From Oligoflexia bacterium (GTDB taxonomy: Bacteria; Bdellovibrionota_G; JANQFH01), in NCBI GenBank assembly GCA_028277945.1, contig JANQFH010000056.1, positions 62,001 through 126,000 of the forward strand: DNA of 64,000 nt. The letters run 5' to 3'. Below, piece after piece: positions 1 to 7,583 of this stretch. Made by a program: the position numbers and the translations under genes. Below the pieces are notes generated by a model. The model worked only from the letters and a program-made list of their open reading frames with translations, was not told where the DNA came from and ran no database searches. The first letter of the stretch is position 1. Each line of letters starts with the position of its first letter.

Positions 1-919
1 GGATCTCTTTGATGTCCTCGTAAATAGTACTGTCTTTAGGAATTTCATCCAAAACAAACTGACTGTAGTTAGCAATCACCAATAGTAGATTGTTAAAGTC
101 GTGGGCAATGCCGCCGGCTAATCTGCCAATCGCCTCCATTCTCTGAGCACCGCGAACCTGTCTTTCAAGTTGCCGGCGTTCGGTATTATCCAACGCAACA
201 CCCACGGTACCGATGATTTCCTCACTGGGTGCACGCAGCGGTTGTACATGAACTGCATAGTCTCGACCATCCAAATCCAAATCGTATCTGGCTGAGAAGC
301 CTTCCAGTGCCCGTCGATGTGCCGTGATCGAAGAGTCATCCAACTGGTTTTTCCGTAGATATTCCGCAAGCGTCATGCCAACAAGTTCGTTCTGCGTTAG
401 ATGCAGACGTTTGAGCTCCTCTCCTAGGAACGACGTAAATCGCAGCTCTTTGTCCGTCGTCCATACCATGGCAGGAAGCTGCTCAAGAAGCGCACGCAGA
501 CGCGCTTCACTCTGATCGAGAGCCTCTGCCGCTGTCTGGTCCTTATGCCAACCGCGCAGCACTCGCTCAACCGCGGTAGCGACTGCATCGACATCGTCTT
601 TCTTGAGATAGTCACTGACTCCAGCTCGCATGGCTTCCACGGCCTGATCGACGCTGGCCCTCTCTGCAATAATAATAAAAGGAAGCTTGGCCCCTTTACT
701 CTTCACCAGAGCCAAGGCGCTCAAACTGTCCAATTGCGCTACACCATCAGAGCAGAACACCAGATCCCAACGCCGCTGTTCCAATGCGGCAACCAATGTC
801 TCGGCACGGTCAACCTGTTGATATTCAAACTGATAACCTTTGGATTGCAGCGCCTGGCACAACAACTCGGTATCTGCCGTAGCACTGTCGATGAACAGCA
901 GGTGGAGTGGTTTTTTCAT
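1..919 (-). CDS. Hybrid sensor histidine kinase, N-terminal part (partial at window edge)
   Basis: The frame runs from an ATG at 919 off the left edge, so about 306 N-terminal residues are visible. Residues 5-120 look like a receiver fold and about 135-255 like a PAS region. GGIAHDFNNLL follows, an H box with the phosphorylatable His near residue 273. The ATP-binding domain must lie outside the window. In the receiver the strand-3 acceptor position reads FCSDG, so the usual Asp seems to be Ser with an Asp one place later; phosphorylation there is doubtful. No membrane segment is visible, which suggests a cytoplasmic kinase. It is divergent from the receiver/Hpt genes that start at 1226 and may feed the same relay; that pairing is inference. 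Confidence 0.85.
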   Translation of the reverse strand, partial: MKKPLHLLFIDSATADTELLCQALQSKGYQFEYQQVDRAETLVAALEQRRWDLVFCSDGVAQLDSLSALALVKSKGAKLPFIIIAERASVDQAVEAMRAGVSDYLKKDDVDAVATAVERVLRGWHKDQTAAEALDQSEARLRALLEQLPAMVWTTDKELRFTSFLGEELKRLHLTQNELVGMTLAEYLRKNQLDDSSITAHRRALEGFSARYDLDLDGRDYAVHVQPLRAPSEEIIGTVGVALDNTERRQLERQVRGAQRMEAIGRLAGGIAHDFNNLLLVIANYSQFVLDEIPKDSTIYEDIKEI

Positions 920-971
920 CGGCCTAAAGGCTCCAAAAAACCACGAAGGAAGTAGGGGAACGGTCGAAACT

Positions 972-1000
972 ATAATATATCAGGTAAGATAACTGCACAA
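972..1000 (-). promoter_or_regulatory. Possible sigma-70 promoter for the hybrid kinase
   Basis: On the minus strand TTGTGC (995-1000) and TATTAT (972-977) are separated by exactly 17 bases, with the kinase start about 50 bases downstream. The -10 matches 5 of 6 bases; the -35 is weak at 3 of 6. Confidence 0.35.
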
Positions 1001-1040
1001 GCGAAGATCCATAAGAACCGCGAGCCAGGCTGGGTTGTCT

Positions 1041-1061
1041 GGGTTTAAAAGTACTCCTTTT
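1041..1061 (+). promoter_or_regulatory. Shared 21-base element, copy 1 (candidate enhancer)
   Basis: Reads GGG, then TTTAAAAG, then TACTCCTTTT. The same layout (GGG, eight A/T-rich bases starting with T, TACTCCTTTT) occurs at 5619-5639 on the minus strand and at 13252-13272. Each copy reads in the direction of the downstream gene and lies upstream of a sigma-54-type promoter. Here the gap to the -24 GG is 134 bases, a usual distance for an activator site. Confidence 0.6.
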
Positions 1062-1194
1062 AGTAAGAAACTACCTCCCTTTCTAATTTCAACTTATTAA
1101 TATAATTGAATTTTTTACGAAACCGCGTTTCTCACGAAGATCCGCAATCCACCACTAAACCACAACCTATTGATTTTATATGCTAAAAATCGCT

Positions 1195-1210
1195 GGGCAC
1201 GGTTGTTGCG
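1195..1210 (+). promoter_or_regulatory. Sigma-54 (-24/-12) promoter for the 1226 operon
   Basis: GGGCACG-GTTG-TTGCG fits the consensus TGGCACG-N4-TTGCW with GG (1196-1197) and GC (1208-1209) exactly 10 bases apart. The expected transcription start is about 1221, only 5 bases before the ATG at 1226, so the mRNA would have almost no leader. No Shine-Dalgarno sequence is visible before that ATG, which agrees with this. Confidence 0.7.
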
Positions 1211-1225
1211 TTATTTGGTGTTGAT

Positions 1226-1906
1226 ATGGCAACAGCAAACAAACCATTGGTCATCGTTTTAGACAACAACGCCTCAGATCGTGCCTTTGTCAAATTCTAC
1301 CTCGACCGGAACGGCTACCGTACCTTACTCGCACATGACTGGTCTGAGGCTAGGTTACTTCTCGAATACCTCAATCCAGATCTGTTTATTGTAAACGCAC
1401 TCTTACCTGATCAAAACGCCTTGCAAATCTGTCAGAACATCCGCGACCACCACAGGGACGATGAGTTGCAAATCTTACTACTCATGGAGGTTGATCGAGA
1501 TCCCTCAGCTGCAAAACAGGCGCAACAAGTTGCACGAGCAAACGCCGTGCTACAAAAACCACTCGATCAGTGGGCGCTTATCCATGTTGTTAAAGAGCTA
1601 ATCGGTGGTTCGCTGCAGCCAATCTCCGAAGAAAAGACTACGGAACCCGTGAACTATGAGATGTCCAGGAAGGCCTATGTGCACCTATTAAGCTGTTTTG
1701 ATGTTTCTGCAAAACAGTGTCTTAAACTTCTTGCCTATCATAACACCATGCTGCCATGGCAATGGTCATCGCTGTTTGGCAATTTTCTAGCGCACTCGCG
1801 CAACAGCCTAAAGTCCGTTGATCTTGACCAAGATTACTGTAGCCAAGCAGTATCTAAAATTACCTCAGATATCTTGCGGGCCCACAAGGTTGCTCTTACT
1901 TATTAA
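1226..1906 (+). CDS. Pseudo-receiver protein with unknown C-terminal domain
   Basis: 226 residues. Residues 7-128 keep a receiver fold: strand 1 LVIVLDNN, strand 3 PDLFIVNALLPD and the strand-5 Lys in LQKPL. The phosphoacceptor Asp is replaced by Asn at about residue 57, and the acidic pair near residue 13 reads DN, so normal phosphorylation is not expected. Residues 140-226 form an alpha-helical domain I do not recognise. The start is fixed because strand 1 begins within ten residues of the ATG and no other start lies nearby. It is the first gene of a three-gene run with the Hpt protein (1938) and a canonical receiver (2332). It may act as a phosphorylation-independent docking or regulatory partner; this is inference. 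Confidence 0.8.
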   Translation: MATANKPLVIVLDNNASDRAFVKFYLDRNGYRTLLAHDWSEARLLLEYLNPDLFIVNALLPDQNALQICQNIRDHHRDDELQILLLMEVDRDPSAAKQAQQVARANAVLQKPLDQWALIHVVKELIGGSLQPISEEKTTEPVNYEMSRKAYVHLLSCFDVSAKQCLKLLAYHNTMLPWQWSSLFGNFLAHSRNSLKSVDLDQDYCSQAVSKITSDILRAHKVALTY

Positions 1907-1937
1907 ATAGTAAAACCAATAAGGAAGGGAGGACAGC

Positions 1938-2321
1938 ATGTTTAAGACAGCGGATCGAATGGAATCAACACCCGTGCAACAGCCTACAAGATTGCCTGTC
2001 ATAGACTGGGACGATGTCATGAATCGCATTGGCGGTGACATGGACTTCTTGAAGGAGCTCGCCGGTATTTTTTTAGAAGACTATCCGATGCTAATTACCA
2101 ATATTCGTCAAGCCGCCACAGAATCCGATACCGTCAAGCTGAGCAAAGCAACACACACGCTCAAGGGAGCCATTGGCAACTTTGGCGCTCCTTTAGCTCA
2201 TGCTGCGGCCGTCAGCTTGGAGACAGCTGCTGATGAGGGCGCTCTTGGCAATATCGATAATGCCCTTTCAGGACTTGAGAGCGAAGTTGAGAAGGTCATC
2301 GAAGTTCTTAAAGAGCTGTAA
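1938..2321 (+). CDS. Histidine phosphotransfer (Hpt) protein
   Basis: 127 residues, with a strong Shine-Dalgarno (GGGAGG) 6 bases before the ATG. After a short variable N-terminus, residues 25-127 form a helical Hpt domain. The signature ATHTLKGAIGNFGA puts the phosphorylated His at residue 73, followed by the usual Lys-Gly. Hpt proteins carry phosphate between receivers in multi-step relays. The gene lies between the pseudo-receiver and a canonical receiver and opposite a hybrid kinase, a layout that fits a cytoplasmic phosphorelay. Which kinase loads it cannot be read from the sequence. Confidence 0.9.
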   Translation: MFKTADRMESTPVQQPTRLPVIDWDDVMNRIGGDMDFLKELAGIFLEDYPMLITNIRQAATESDTVKLSKATHTLKGAIGNFGAPLAHAAAVSLETAADEGALGNIDNALSGLESEVEKVIEVLKEL

Positions 2322-2331
2322 TCATTGAGAG

Positions 2332-2730
2332 ATGGATAACATGACTGAAGCAGCAAAGACCATACTGGTTATCGACGACGAGAAGCTTGTATGCAAAATG
2401 ATGACGCGCGTTGCTAACACGCTTGGTTACGATGTCATTACTTGTACCAGTAGTGCTGCAGCTCTTAGAGCATTCACTACCATGCACAAGTCCATAGGTC
2501 TGATCATCATCGATCTTGTTATGCCAGATATGTACGGTACCGATTTGTTGTCTGAACTACGGGCTATCAATCCAAATGTGAAAGCACTGATCTCCTCGGG
2601 CCTTTCCAATCAAGAAAGTCAGAAAATGGAATACTCAGAAACGACAGGGTTTATCCAAAAACCCTTTACCATTTCTGAGATTTCAGCGAAGATTCATCGC
2701 GCGCTTAACGTGGCAGAGGTTTCACACTAA
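2332..2730 (+). CDS. Single-domain response regulator (CheY-like)
   Basis: 132 residues, a lone receiver. It has the acidic pair DD at 15-16, the acceptor Asp at about 61 in IIIDLVMPD, the Ser-Ser-Gly of strand 4 and the conserved Lys in IQKPF. No output domain follows, so it works as a phosphate shuttle or by protein contact. An alternative ATG lies three codons downstream (2341). It follows the Hpt gene by 10 bases, so the two are probably cotranscribed from the sigma-54 promoter at 1195. Its stop overlaps the stop of the convergent NtrC-type gene by 4 bases. Confidence 0.88.
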   Translation: MDNMTEAAKTILVIDDEKLVCKMMTRVANTLGYDVITCTSSAAALRAFTTMHKSIGLIIIDLVMPDMYGTDLLSELRAINPNVKALISSGLSNQESQKMEYSETTGFIQKPFTISEISAKIHRALNVAEVSH

Positions 2731-4211
2731 ACAACACCGCGTTGGTTTTCCGACACTTCTCTTGCCTTTACCTTTTTATTGGCTGCGCTGTACTCTTCTT
2801 CGTTCGCTAAACTTCTATATGGCGACGCGTCAATCGCGCTCTGATTCATCAACTTCTTAAAGTTACTTCGCTCCATACCTGCTATGGCGGCAGCTTTGGT
2901 AATGTTGCCTTTGGTTGTGGTTAACAGCGTATCGATGTAGCCCCGGGTCAATTTGAGTACGGCTTCACGTTTTGCCTCTTTATAAGTTAGGTAATCGCCA
3001 CTGCCGGCCTTTTTTGGGTCGAACATCTGCCCGGTCGATTTGAGTAGGTTCGTCGGTAGAACCGCCGTACTTAAGGTAATACCCTTCTCTAAGATCACCG
3101 CACGTTCGATGGCATTTTCAAGCTCGCGCACATTACCAGGCCAACTGTAGTTGTATAGAAGTTGCATCGTTGCACGGTCGATGCCTTCTATCTGCTTACT
3201 ATTTCTCTCATTGTACTTCTTAATAAAGTGCATCACTAAGAGGTCGATATCTCCCTTGCGTTCCCGCAAAGGCGGCATGCTAATATTGATGACGTTTATA
3301 CGATAGTATAAGTCCTCACGGAACTTACCCTGTTCAACCAATTTATCGAGCTCCTTATTCGTGGCAGCAATGATACGCACATCCACACGACGCACCTCCG
3401 AGCTGCCCACAGGAATGATCTCTCCTTCTTGCAACGCACGTAGCAACCTTACCTGGGTGGTCTGCGGAATCTCACCAATTTCATCCAAAAACAGGGTGCC
3501 GTGGTTGGCAGCCTCGAACAATCCGCGTTTATCACTAAACGCACTCGTAAAAGCACCCTTAACATGACCAAAAAGCTCACTCTCAATCAAGGACTCTGAC
3601 AGCGATGAACAGTTGCAGGCCAAAAACGCACGCTCGCTACGGGCACTGTTAAAATGTACGGCACGGGCAACCAGCTCCTTACCCGTACCGCTGGCGCCTT
3701 CAATGAGAATCGTAGCATCACTATTTGCCACATCCCTTACGGTTCTAAAGACCCGCTGCATTTCTGGGCTTGTACCAATAATATTTTCAAACCCATACTT
3801 GTCTTTGAGGTCCTTTTCGGCGTTACTGAGCCGTTTGACCATCTCTCGGTGTTCAACTGCTTTTTTGATGGCAATAGGTACAACGTCAATATTTTCAAAG
3901 GGTTTTGTAATAAAATCAAAGGCTCCCAGTTTTACAGCTTCAATCGCATCTTCAATGGTTGCATAGGCTGTCATCATAATAACCTCAGCCTGTGGCGCCC
4001 TAAGCTTAAAGTCTTTCAGCAAGTCCATACCTGAAGCGTCATCAAGACGGATATCTAGGAGCACGACATCGAAGCTCTCTGTTTGTAACTTTTCTATAGC
4101 CTCTTGGCCTGAATGCGCTAACTCCACCTGGCACTCAAGAGTCTTGGTAACAACCTTCTTTATCGACTGAGCGACAATCTGATCGTCATCAACGACTAAA
4201 ATACTGTTCAT
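2727..4211 (-). CDS. NtrC-family sigma-54-dependent response regulator
   Basis: 494 residues. Receiver at 1-120 with acceptor Asp53. AAA+ domain from about 143 to 380 with Walker A GASGTGKE (172-179), Walker B GTLFLDE (238-244) and an Arg-rich sensor region. C-terminal helix-turn-helix around 430-465 (ITKAAAIAGMERSNFKKLM). The sigma-54 contact loop reads GAFTSA (219-224), not GAFTGA; such variants exist in the family, but the change is worth noting. A poorly conserved 30-residue tail follows the HTH. It overlaps the upstream H-box gene by 23 bases, so both are made together. It is a plausible activator of the local sigma-54 promoters that carry the 21-base element (inference). Confidence 0.92.
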   Translation of the reverse strand: MNSILVVDDDQIVAQSIKKVVTKTLECQVELAHSGQEAIEKLQTESFDVVLLDIRLDDASGMDLLKDFKLRAPQAEVIMMTAYATIEDAIEAVKLGAFDFITKPFENIDVVPIAIKKAVEHREMVKRLSNAEKDLKDKYGFENIIGTSPEMQRVFRTVRDVANSDATILIEGASGTGKELVARAVHFNSARSERAFLACNCSSLSESLIESELFGHVKGAFTSAFSDKRGLFEAANHGTLFLDEIGEIPQTTQVRLLRALQEGEIIPVGSSEVRRVDVRIIAATNKELDKLVEQGKFREDLYYRINVINISMPPLRERKGDIDLLVMHFIKKYNERNSKQIEGIDRATMQLLYNYSWPGNVRELENAIERAVILEKGITLSTAVLPTNLLKSTGQMFDPKKAGSGDYLTYKEAKREAVLKLTRGYIDTLLTTTKGNITKAAAIAGMERSNFKKLMNQSAIDASPYRSLANEEEYSAANKKVKAREVSENQRGVV

Positions 4212-4893
4212 GACTTTTGCTCCCTTCCTCTCTTGTATCCTGGACTGGCAAGATACAAGTACACTCTATAAAAGCACTGTCGGTTTTCTGCCACTTTACG
4301 GCACCGCCCATGGTGTGGGCGATCTCTTTACACAACTGTTGATGCTCGGGATCAACCATACGATCTGCGCTCGTCTCTACCTTGATGTAGGCTTCAACTG
4401 CCTCATGCTTTGGCTTGAAGACAAGGCATAGTGAAGAACCCGGCTTGATGAAACCATAAAGGCCAAGAATGACCTGTAAGATCAGATGCGTGGATTCGTA
4501 CATGGGTATAGAAAAGTCACCCATTTCTTCGGGCATCGAAGTCGTTAGAGTAACCCGATTATGCTTAAGCAGATATTCGAGTAATTCTTGGGTGTGATTA
4601 CAAACTAGAGCTGCAGAGGCAAAATGTGGTACTGTTTTACCGCCAACACGAGAAAAATCCAAGACACTTTTCATTCTCTTTATGCAGGTAGAAAGACACT
4701 CATCGGAATCCTCCAGGGTTTCCTTGAGCTCTTTGTCAAGTGACGCATCGACCAGTGCCAACTGTAAGTTGGTACGGGCGCCGCACAGTAAGTTGTTCCA
4801 ATGATGCAGAAATCCCGGCATCATGACGCCGAGAAGCGCTGCTTTGGCGAGTTCTATAGATGAAAGCCCTGATCTCATGGTTGCAGGTCCCAA
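4189..4893 (-). CDS. HisKA-like protein without a recognisable ATPase domain
   Basis: 234 residues. Near residue 30 MPGFLHHWNNLLCGA resembles the H box of NtrB-like kinases (HDFNNLL), followed by a second long helix as in a dimerising HisKA hairpin. The rest should be the HATPase domain, but I see no N box (NAxxA) and no DxGxG or GxGxG loops; only short hydrophobic strands remain. It could be a degenerate kinase, a ChpT-like phosphotransferase or a dedicated phosphatase for the NtrC-type regulator, whose start it overlaps by 23 bases. It has its own extended -10 promoter upstream. Function is uncertain. Confidence 0.65.
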   Translation of the reverse strand: MGPATMRSGLSSIELAKAALLGVMMPGFLHHWNNLLCGARTNLQLALVDASLDKELKETLEDSDECLSTCIKRMKSVLDFSRVGGKTVPHFASAALVCNHTQELLEYLLKHNRVTLTTSMPEEMGDFSIPMYESTHLILQVILGLYGFIKPGSSLCLVFKPKHEAVEAYIKVETSADRMVDPEHQQLCKEIAHTMGGAVKWQKTDSAFIECTCILPVQDTREEGSKSHEQYFSR

Positions 4894-4972
4894 TTAAAGT
4901 TGCTTTGGGGCTTTTAAAAAACCTGTACCTGAATGAGACGGGAAATTAAGGGGGGTGGTTATTATTAAACAT

Positions 4973-4981
4973 ATTATAGCA
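4973..4981 (-). promoter_or_regulatory. Extended -10 promoter for the H-box/NtrC operon
   Basis: On the minus strand TGCTATAAT is a perfect extended -10 (TGN followed by TATAAT), about 80 bases before the ATG at 4893. No good -35 is seen at 17 bases, as is common for extended -10 promoters. Confidence 0.5.
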
Positions 4982-5062
4982 TACTTGGCAATCTTCTTTT
5001 GCGCTCGGAGCTCGGCCGGGAGGCTGAAAGATCCGCCTAGATTATATAACTATTTGAAATAA

Positions 5063-5470
5063 TTATAGTATTTGCATAGCACGGGAGATACGCTGGCTCA
5101 CGTAACCCGGTTTATAAAGATCTTCACAGAGTAGAAAATCGTCCACACCACACTCTACCAGCCGCTGGATGGCGTTGGCATGCTGTTGGGATTCGGTGAC
5201 CGCCACCACGGGAATATGACTCCACTGCGGATTCTCCTGAATCCTCTTATAGAACTCCAGGCCAGGGCTGTAGAGCATGCTGTCGTTGGTCAAAATCAGC
5301 CTTGGCAACTTCTTGTAGTGCTCCATAAAGGCGGCTGCTAACTGGTTGGAGGCGGCTACGACAATATCGTAGCCGAGAGGCAGCAGTGCCTGACGATACA
5401 TGGCGTTGAGCGCTGGAATGTCGTTAATCACCAAAATGAATTCATCGGGTTGCCACTGTCTGGTTGTCAT
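5063..5470 (-). CDS. Pseudo-receiver (degenerate CheY-like) protein
   Basis: 135 residues from the ATG at 5470, which has a strong GGAGG five bases upstream. A GTG at 5563 opens a longer frame, but a near-perfect sigma-54 promoter (5513-5528) lies inside that extension, so 5470 is preferred. Receiver-like strands are visible (FILVINDIPAL, PRLILTNDSML, PVVAVTES). The acceptor position reads Asn at about 62 (ILTND) and the strand-1 acidic pair reads ND, so phosphorylation is doubtful. It lies downstream of the kinase gene 5790-7583 but has its own promoter and 21-base element. It is the second Asp-to-Asn pseudo-receiver in this sigma-54 set. Confidence 0.78.
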   Translation of the reverse strand: MTTRQWQPDEFILVINDIPALNAMYRQALLPLGYDIVVAASNQLAAAFMEHYKKLPRLILTNDSMLYSPGLEFYKRIQENPQWSHIPVVAVTESQQHANAIQRLVECGVDDFLLCEDLYKPGYVSQRISRAMQIL

Positions 5471-5512
5471 AACTCCCTCCAATTCCACTAGGCGAGGCGC
5501 ATAACGAGAATG

Positions 5513-5528
5513 AGCAACATCTGTGCCA
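5513..5528 (-). promoter_or_regulatory. Sigma-54 promoter for the 5470 pseudo-receiver
   Basis: Minus strand TGGCACA-GATG-TTGCT matches the consensus at nearly every position, with GG (5526-5527) and GC (5514-5515) 10 bases apart. The predicted start is about 5502, which gives a 32-base leader that contains the GGAGG before the ATG at 5470. Confidence 0.8.
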
Positions 5529-5618
5529 GCTACTAAGCCAGAGTCGCAGTCTTGGTATTTCACAAAATTCCTTTTATTCCAAATAGTTAAAAAATATGAG
5601 CAAGACGGGTTTAACCAA

Positions 5619-5639
5619 AAAAGGAGTATTTTTTCACCC
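5619..5639 (-). promoter_or_regulatory. Shared 21-base element, copy 2
   Basis: On the minus strand: GGG, TGAAAAAA, TACTCCTTTT. It lies 91 bases upstream of the -24 element of the promoter at 5513-5528 and has the same orientation relative to its gene as the copies at 1041 and 13252. Confidence 0.6.
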
Positions 5640-5789
5640 GAAAACGGTGTTTTTCAACCTAGTGAGGATTTTTTACGATGAACGGCATTCCAAAGCCGAA
5701 GATCGATTTATTTTGCTCGGGATGACTTCTGCAGAGCGAATCATCGTTATTCACGAGACGCACCATGTTGCCGTCATGAATAGTCCGAC

Positions 5790-7583
5790 CTAGTGGCGTA
5801 GGCGGTGCAGCTGTTCTGCCTCCACGGTGTGTGAATCCACAACATCGCCGTAGAGCTCAGCCACAGCCCCCTTAGCAAGCGGTAGGTGCACGACAACTGT
5901 AGTACCCACGCCCTCTTCACTCTGCACCTCTATGGAACCATCATGGCTTTCACAGATCTCTTTGATCACGGACATGCCTAGCCCCATGCCACGAAATCGA
6001 CTGTTGTCTTTGGTGGTGGCAAAGTCATCAAAGATCGACTTCAGCCTCTCTTTGGCAATACCACAACCGTTGTCCTTGATAGCAATCTGCGCCATAGAGG
6101 TTGGCAACTGCTGTTTTACCTGAACCTGCAGATAGCCCCCATGTGGATTTTCGCTCATCGCCTGAATGGCGTTCTCAAAGATGTTGCTAAGCATGCGGCG
6201 AATGGCCAACATATCTCCTAAGACCAAGGTCGGAGATTTCTCGCCGACAAACTCTACCTGAACATGTTGTCTATTCAGACTCTCCTTAAAGCTATCTAAA
6301 ACCTGCCCGATCTCGGCATCGATATTCAACGCAATCTTGACCAAGCGTTTCGGCCTTGCCAAATCACGCAAACGTGTCACCAAATAGTTCAAGCTCTCAA
6401 GCTCGCGCTGCATGACTTCGTGAAAGTGCTCTCTAAAACCCGCATCATCATACTTCTTTGTCAGTAGATCACTGTTGAGCTTTAGATTCTGAATTGGGTG
6501 TTTGAGATCGTGTGCCAGGGCTGCGGCAATACGACCAAAAGCTGCGGCACGCTCACGTGTGGCTAACTCACCTTGCAACTTGTCAAGGTCATCACCCATC
6601 TTGTTGAAGGCATCTGCAAGGCGCGCCAACTCATCCCTACCACTTACCGGAACCTTATAATCGAGCTCACCCTTGGCCAAATGCTGTACCCCTTCCATAA
6701 GCTTCTCCACCGGCTGCACAAGGCTTTTCCCACCCAGGTAGCCGACAAAAACAGCCACAGCCAACACGAGAACAGAAATGAGGCTAAGCGCGAGCACAAT
6801 GTAGCGCGCACCGGCAAAAGCCTCTGAGAGAGGCTGTTGCACCACCAGCCGCCAACCCGTAGCACTAACCGTGGCAAAGGACTTGAGCACCTGCTCCCCC
6901 CAGACGTTGTGCGATGTCGCAAAGATGGGGGTTAGATCCTGCTGTTGCAATACCAACGGTTTGCCACGGCGATCCCCGTGCGCAATGAGCTGCCCGGCCG
7001 TATCGATGAGCAGGCCATTGCCTGCCTTGCCAACTCGTATGGTGTCGACAATCTCCCATAGATAGAGCATATTCATGTTAGCCAGCAGTACGCCGACACT
7101 CTTGCCTCGCTGTAAGACAGGCACACCAATAACCAGTTTGGGCACAAGATCCTCGGCAATCACCATGGGTGAGCGGTAGGCGCGCCGCTCATGCAGAGCA
7201 TACTGAAATGCCTGTTGGTAGGGGTCGAGGTTGACCTCATCCAGCTCTGAGCTGACGACCAAATCTCCCCTACTATCGACGAGCATCACCGACTCTAAAG
7301 AGGGGAAGCGAATGACATGGTTGCGCACGATGGTCTCTTTTTGCCATGGGCTTAAGCCAACGCGCTCAATGTTTTGCGCCAAAGAGTAGAGCAGCGCCAC
7401 CTCTTCTTCGATATAGCTGTTGATCCGCTGGGCAGCAATACGGGCCAGCTGCTGGTTGTGCTCCTCAATGGCTTGACGTGTGGAAATATAGGACCACACC
7501 GTGGCAATACCGCCAATCAGGATGAGTGGCAGCATGGAGGTGAGCAAAAACAGCAGCATGAGTTTGTGGGAGATCTTTTTCAT
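5790..7583 (-). CDS. Membrane sensor histidine kinase with Cache-type periplasmic domain
   Basis: 597 residues. A first membrane helix (about 9-30) is followed by a periplasmic region (31-260) whose pattern fits a double Cache sensor. A second helix (261-284), a HAMP linker (285-338), a HisKA domain with LAHDLKHPIQNL (His near 358) and a HATPase domain with N box NIFENAIQAM, DNGCGI and GMGLGM follow. It is a complete, apparently active kinase. Its ATG overlaps the stop of the solute-binding lipoprotein gene by 4 bases (ATGA), so the two are translationally coupled and likely work together: the lipoprotein captures a ligand and presents it to the sensor. The most likely partner is the NtrC-type regulator at 11296 (inferred from neighbourhood). 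Confidence 0.9.
   Translation of the reverse strand: MKKISHKLMLLFLLTSMLPLILIGGIATVWSYISTRQAIEEHNQQLARIAAQRINSYIEEEVALLYSLAQNIERVGLSPWQKETIVRNHVIRFPSLESVMLVDSRGDLVVSSELDEVNLDPYQQAFQYALHERRAYRSPMVIAEDLVPKLVIGVPVLQRGKSVGVLLANMNMLYLWEIVDTIRVGKAGNGLLIDTAGQLIAHGDRRGKPLVLQQQDLTPIFATSHNVWGEQVLKSFATVSATGWRLVVQQPLSEAFAGARYIVLALSLISVLVLAVAVFVGYLGGKSLVQPVEKLMEGVQHLAKGELDYKVPVSGRDELARLADAFNKMGDDLDKLQGELATRERAAAFGRIAAALAHDLKHPIQNLKLNSDLLTKKYDDAGFREHFHEVMQRELESLNYLVTRLRDLARPKRLVKIALNIDAEIGQVLDSFKESLNRQHVQVEFVGEKSPTLVLGDMLAIRRMLSNIFENAIQAMSENPHGGYLQVQVKQQLPTSMAQIAIKDNGCGIAKERLKSIFDDFATTKDNSRFRGMGLGMSVIKEICESHDGSIEVQSEEGVGTTVVVHLPLAKGAVAELYGDVVDSHTVEAEQLHRLRH

Noticed and set aside
5520-5620. A second sigma-54 promoter nearer to the 21-base element at 5619
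   Set aside because: TGG and TGC are present but 12-13 bases apart, which does not fit the strict 10-base spacing; the site at 5513-5528 does.
5596-5793. 65-residue plus-strand frame
   Set aside because: Runs across the 21-base element and into the kinase gene end, has no Shine-Dalgarno and no similarity.
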